Assembly: GCA_003260075.1 (NCBI GenBank)
Contig: QLIY01000125.1
Coordinates: 120,226-184,225 of the forward strand
Reading direction: 5' to 3'
Length of the DNA: 64,000 nt
Origin: Phallusia mammillata
Taxonomy: Eukaryota; Chordata; Ascidiacea; Phlebobranchia; Ascidiidae
A program made the position numbers and the translations under genes. The notes below the pieces were generated by a model that was given only the letters and a program-made list of their open reading frames with translations, had not been told where the DNA came from and searched no databases. Positions 63,567 to 64,000 of this stretch are shown here, piece by piece (positions within the stretch are counted from its first letter, which is position 1; the number at the start of each line of letters is the position of its first letter).

Positions 63567-64000
63567 GGGCCATTCGTATTCGTCATTCGTATTCGAATGC
63601 ATTCGAATACAGGTTTTGGCACCTTCGTGCTGTATTCGAATGATTTTGGCTTTCGTTCGATAGTGCATGAATACAATTCGAATAGTTGAAGTTAACTTTT
63701 GAACCAACAATTCATGAATACAAAAACTTGAGTAAATTTATTCGAATACAATTCGAATTGTTGTAGGTTTTTGCCAACCTAAGAATTTGCAAATTCGAAT
63801 ACAAGATATTATTTACGAATACAATTCGAATTGTTGTCGGCCTTTGGCAACGTAACAATTCGTAAAATCGAATACATGACTACATTTGTACGAATACAAT
63901 TCGAATTGTTGTCAGTCTGTGGCTACGTAACAATTTGCAAAATCGAATACATGACCACATTTTTACGAATACAATTCGAATTGTTGTCAGCCTTTGGCAA
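63567..64000. repeat. ATTCG-rich repeat array running off the right edge
   Basis: Starts as palindromic attcgtattcg/cgaatacg motifs, then units of about 70-80 bp with acgaatacaattcgaattgt. It shares about 200 bp with 61002-61188. It lies in an intron or 5' region of luciferase-like copy B. Confidence 0.8.

Overview
The window looks like a compact, AT-rich chordate genome, most likely an ascidian tunicate of the Ciona type. This is an inference, not a database match. It rests on short introns with GT-AG junctions, single-copy chordate families (one p160 coactivator, one STIM, one FAM47), Renilla-luciferase-type genes and dense short hAT elements. The two copies of many duplicated segments differ at a few bases, as expected from a highly polymorphic diploid. 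No prokaryotic features, CRISPR array or rRNA gene was seen.

Layout, left to right. 197-504 (+) is the last exon of an anionic Cys-loop receptor. 2452-21961 (-) is a p160 nuclear-receptor coactivator (NCOA/SRC) for which I could place 25 phase-consistent coding exons (1575 aa). 24513-25216 holds a decayed, unrecognised ORF cluster. 25563-39079 (-) is STIM, the ER calcium sensor (14 coding exons, 690-697 aa). 40487-47268 (-) is a FAM47E-like gene (11 exons, 470 aa). 48584-50365 (+) is an intronless 593-aa LRRC8/pannexin-type channel subunit with no leucine-rich repeats. 53321-55755 and 62081-63527 (both -) are two tandem Renilla-luciferase-like alpha/beta hydrolases. The first has two frameshifts; the second is intact but runs off the right edge. 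Between them lies a deletion-derivative Ty3/Gypsy element (55774-59519) with identical-looking 151-bp LTRs and a 4-bp target duplication; its 3' LTR stops 18 bp before the start codon of the first luciferase-like gene.

Mobile DNA: at least twelve non-autonomous hAT-type elements can be bounded by their ends and 8-bp target-site duplications, including one nested inside another in a FAM47E-like intron. There are also tRNA-derived SINE pieces.

Assembly quality: fifteen runs of about 10-39 G or C occur. Thirteen sit exactly at the junction of a direct duplication of flanking sequence, so they look like artificial joins of overlapping reads or haplotypes. Several duplicate parts of STIM exons and would create phantom exons. 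There is one 755-N gap and two single-N gaps.

The genes do not form one pathway. STIM and the LRRC8-like protein are both ion-transport components, but nothing in the sequence links them beyond proximity. The strongest candidate for something new is the LRR-less LRRC8-like gene.
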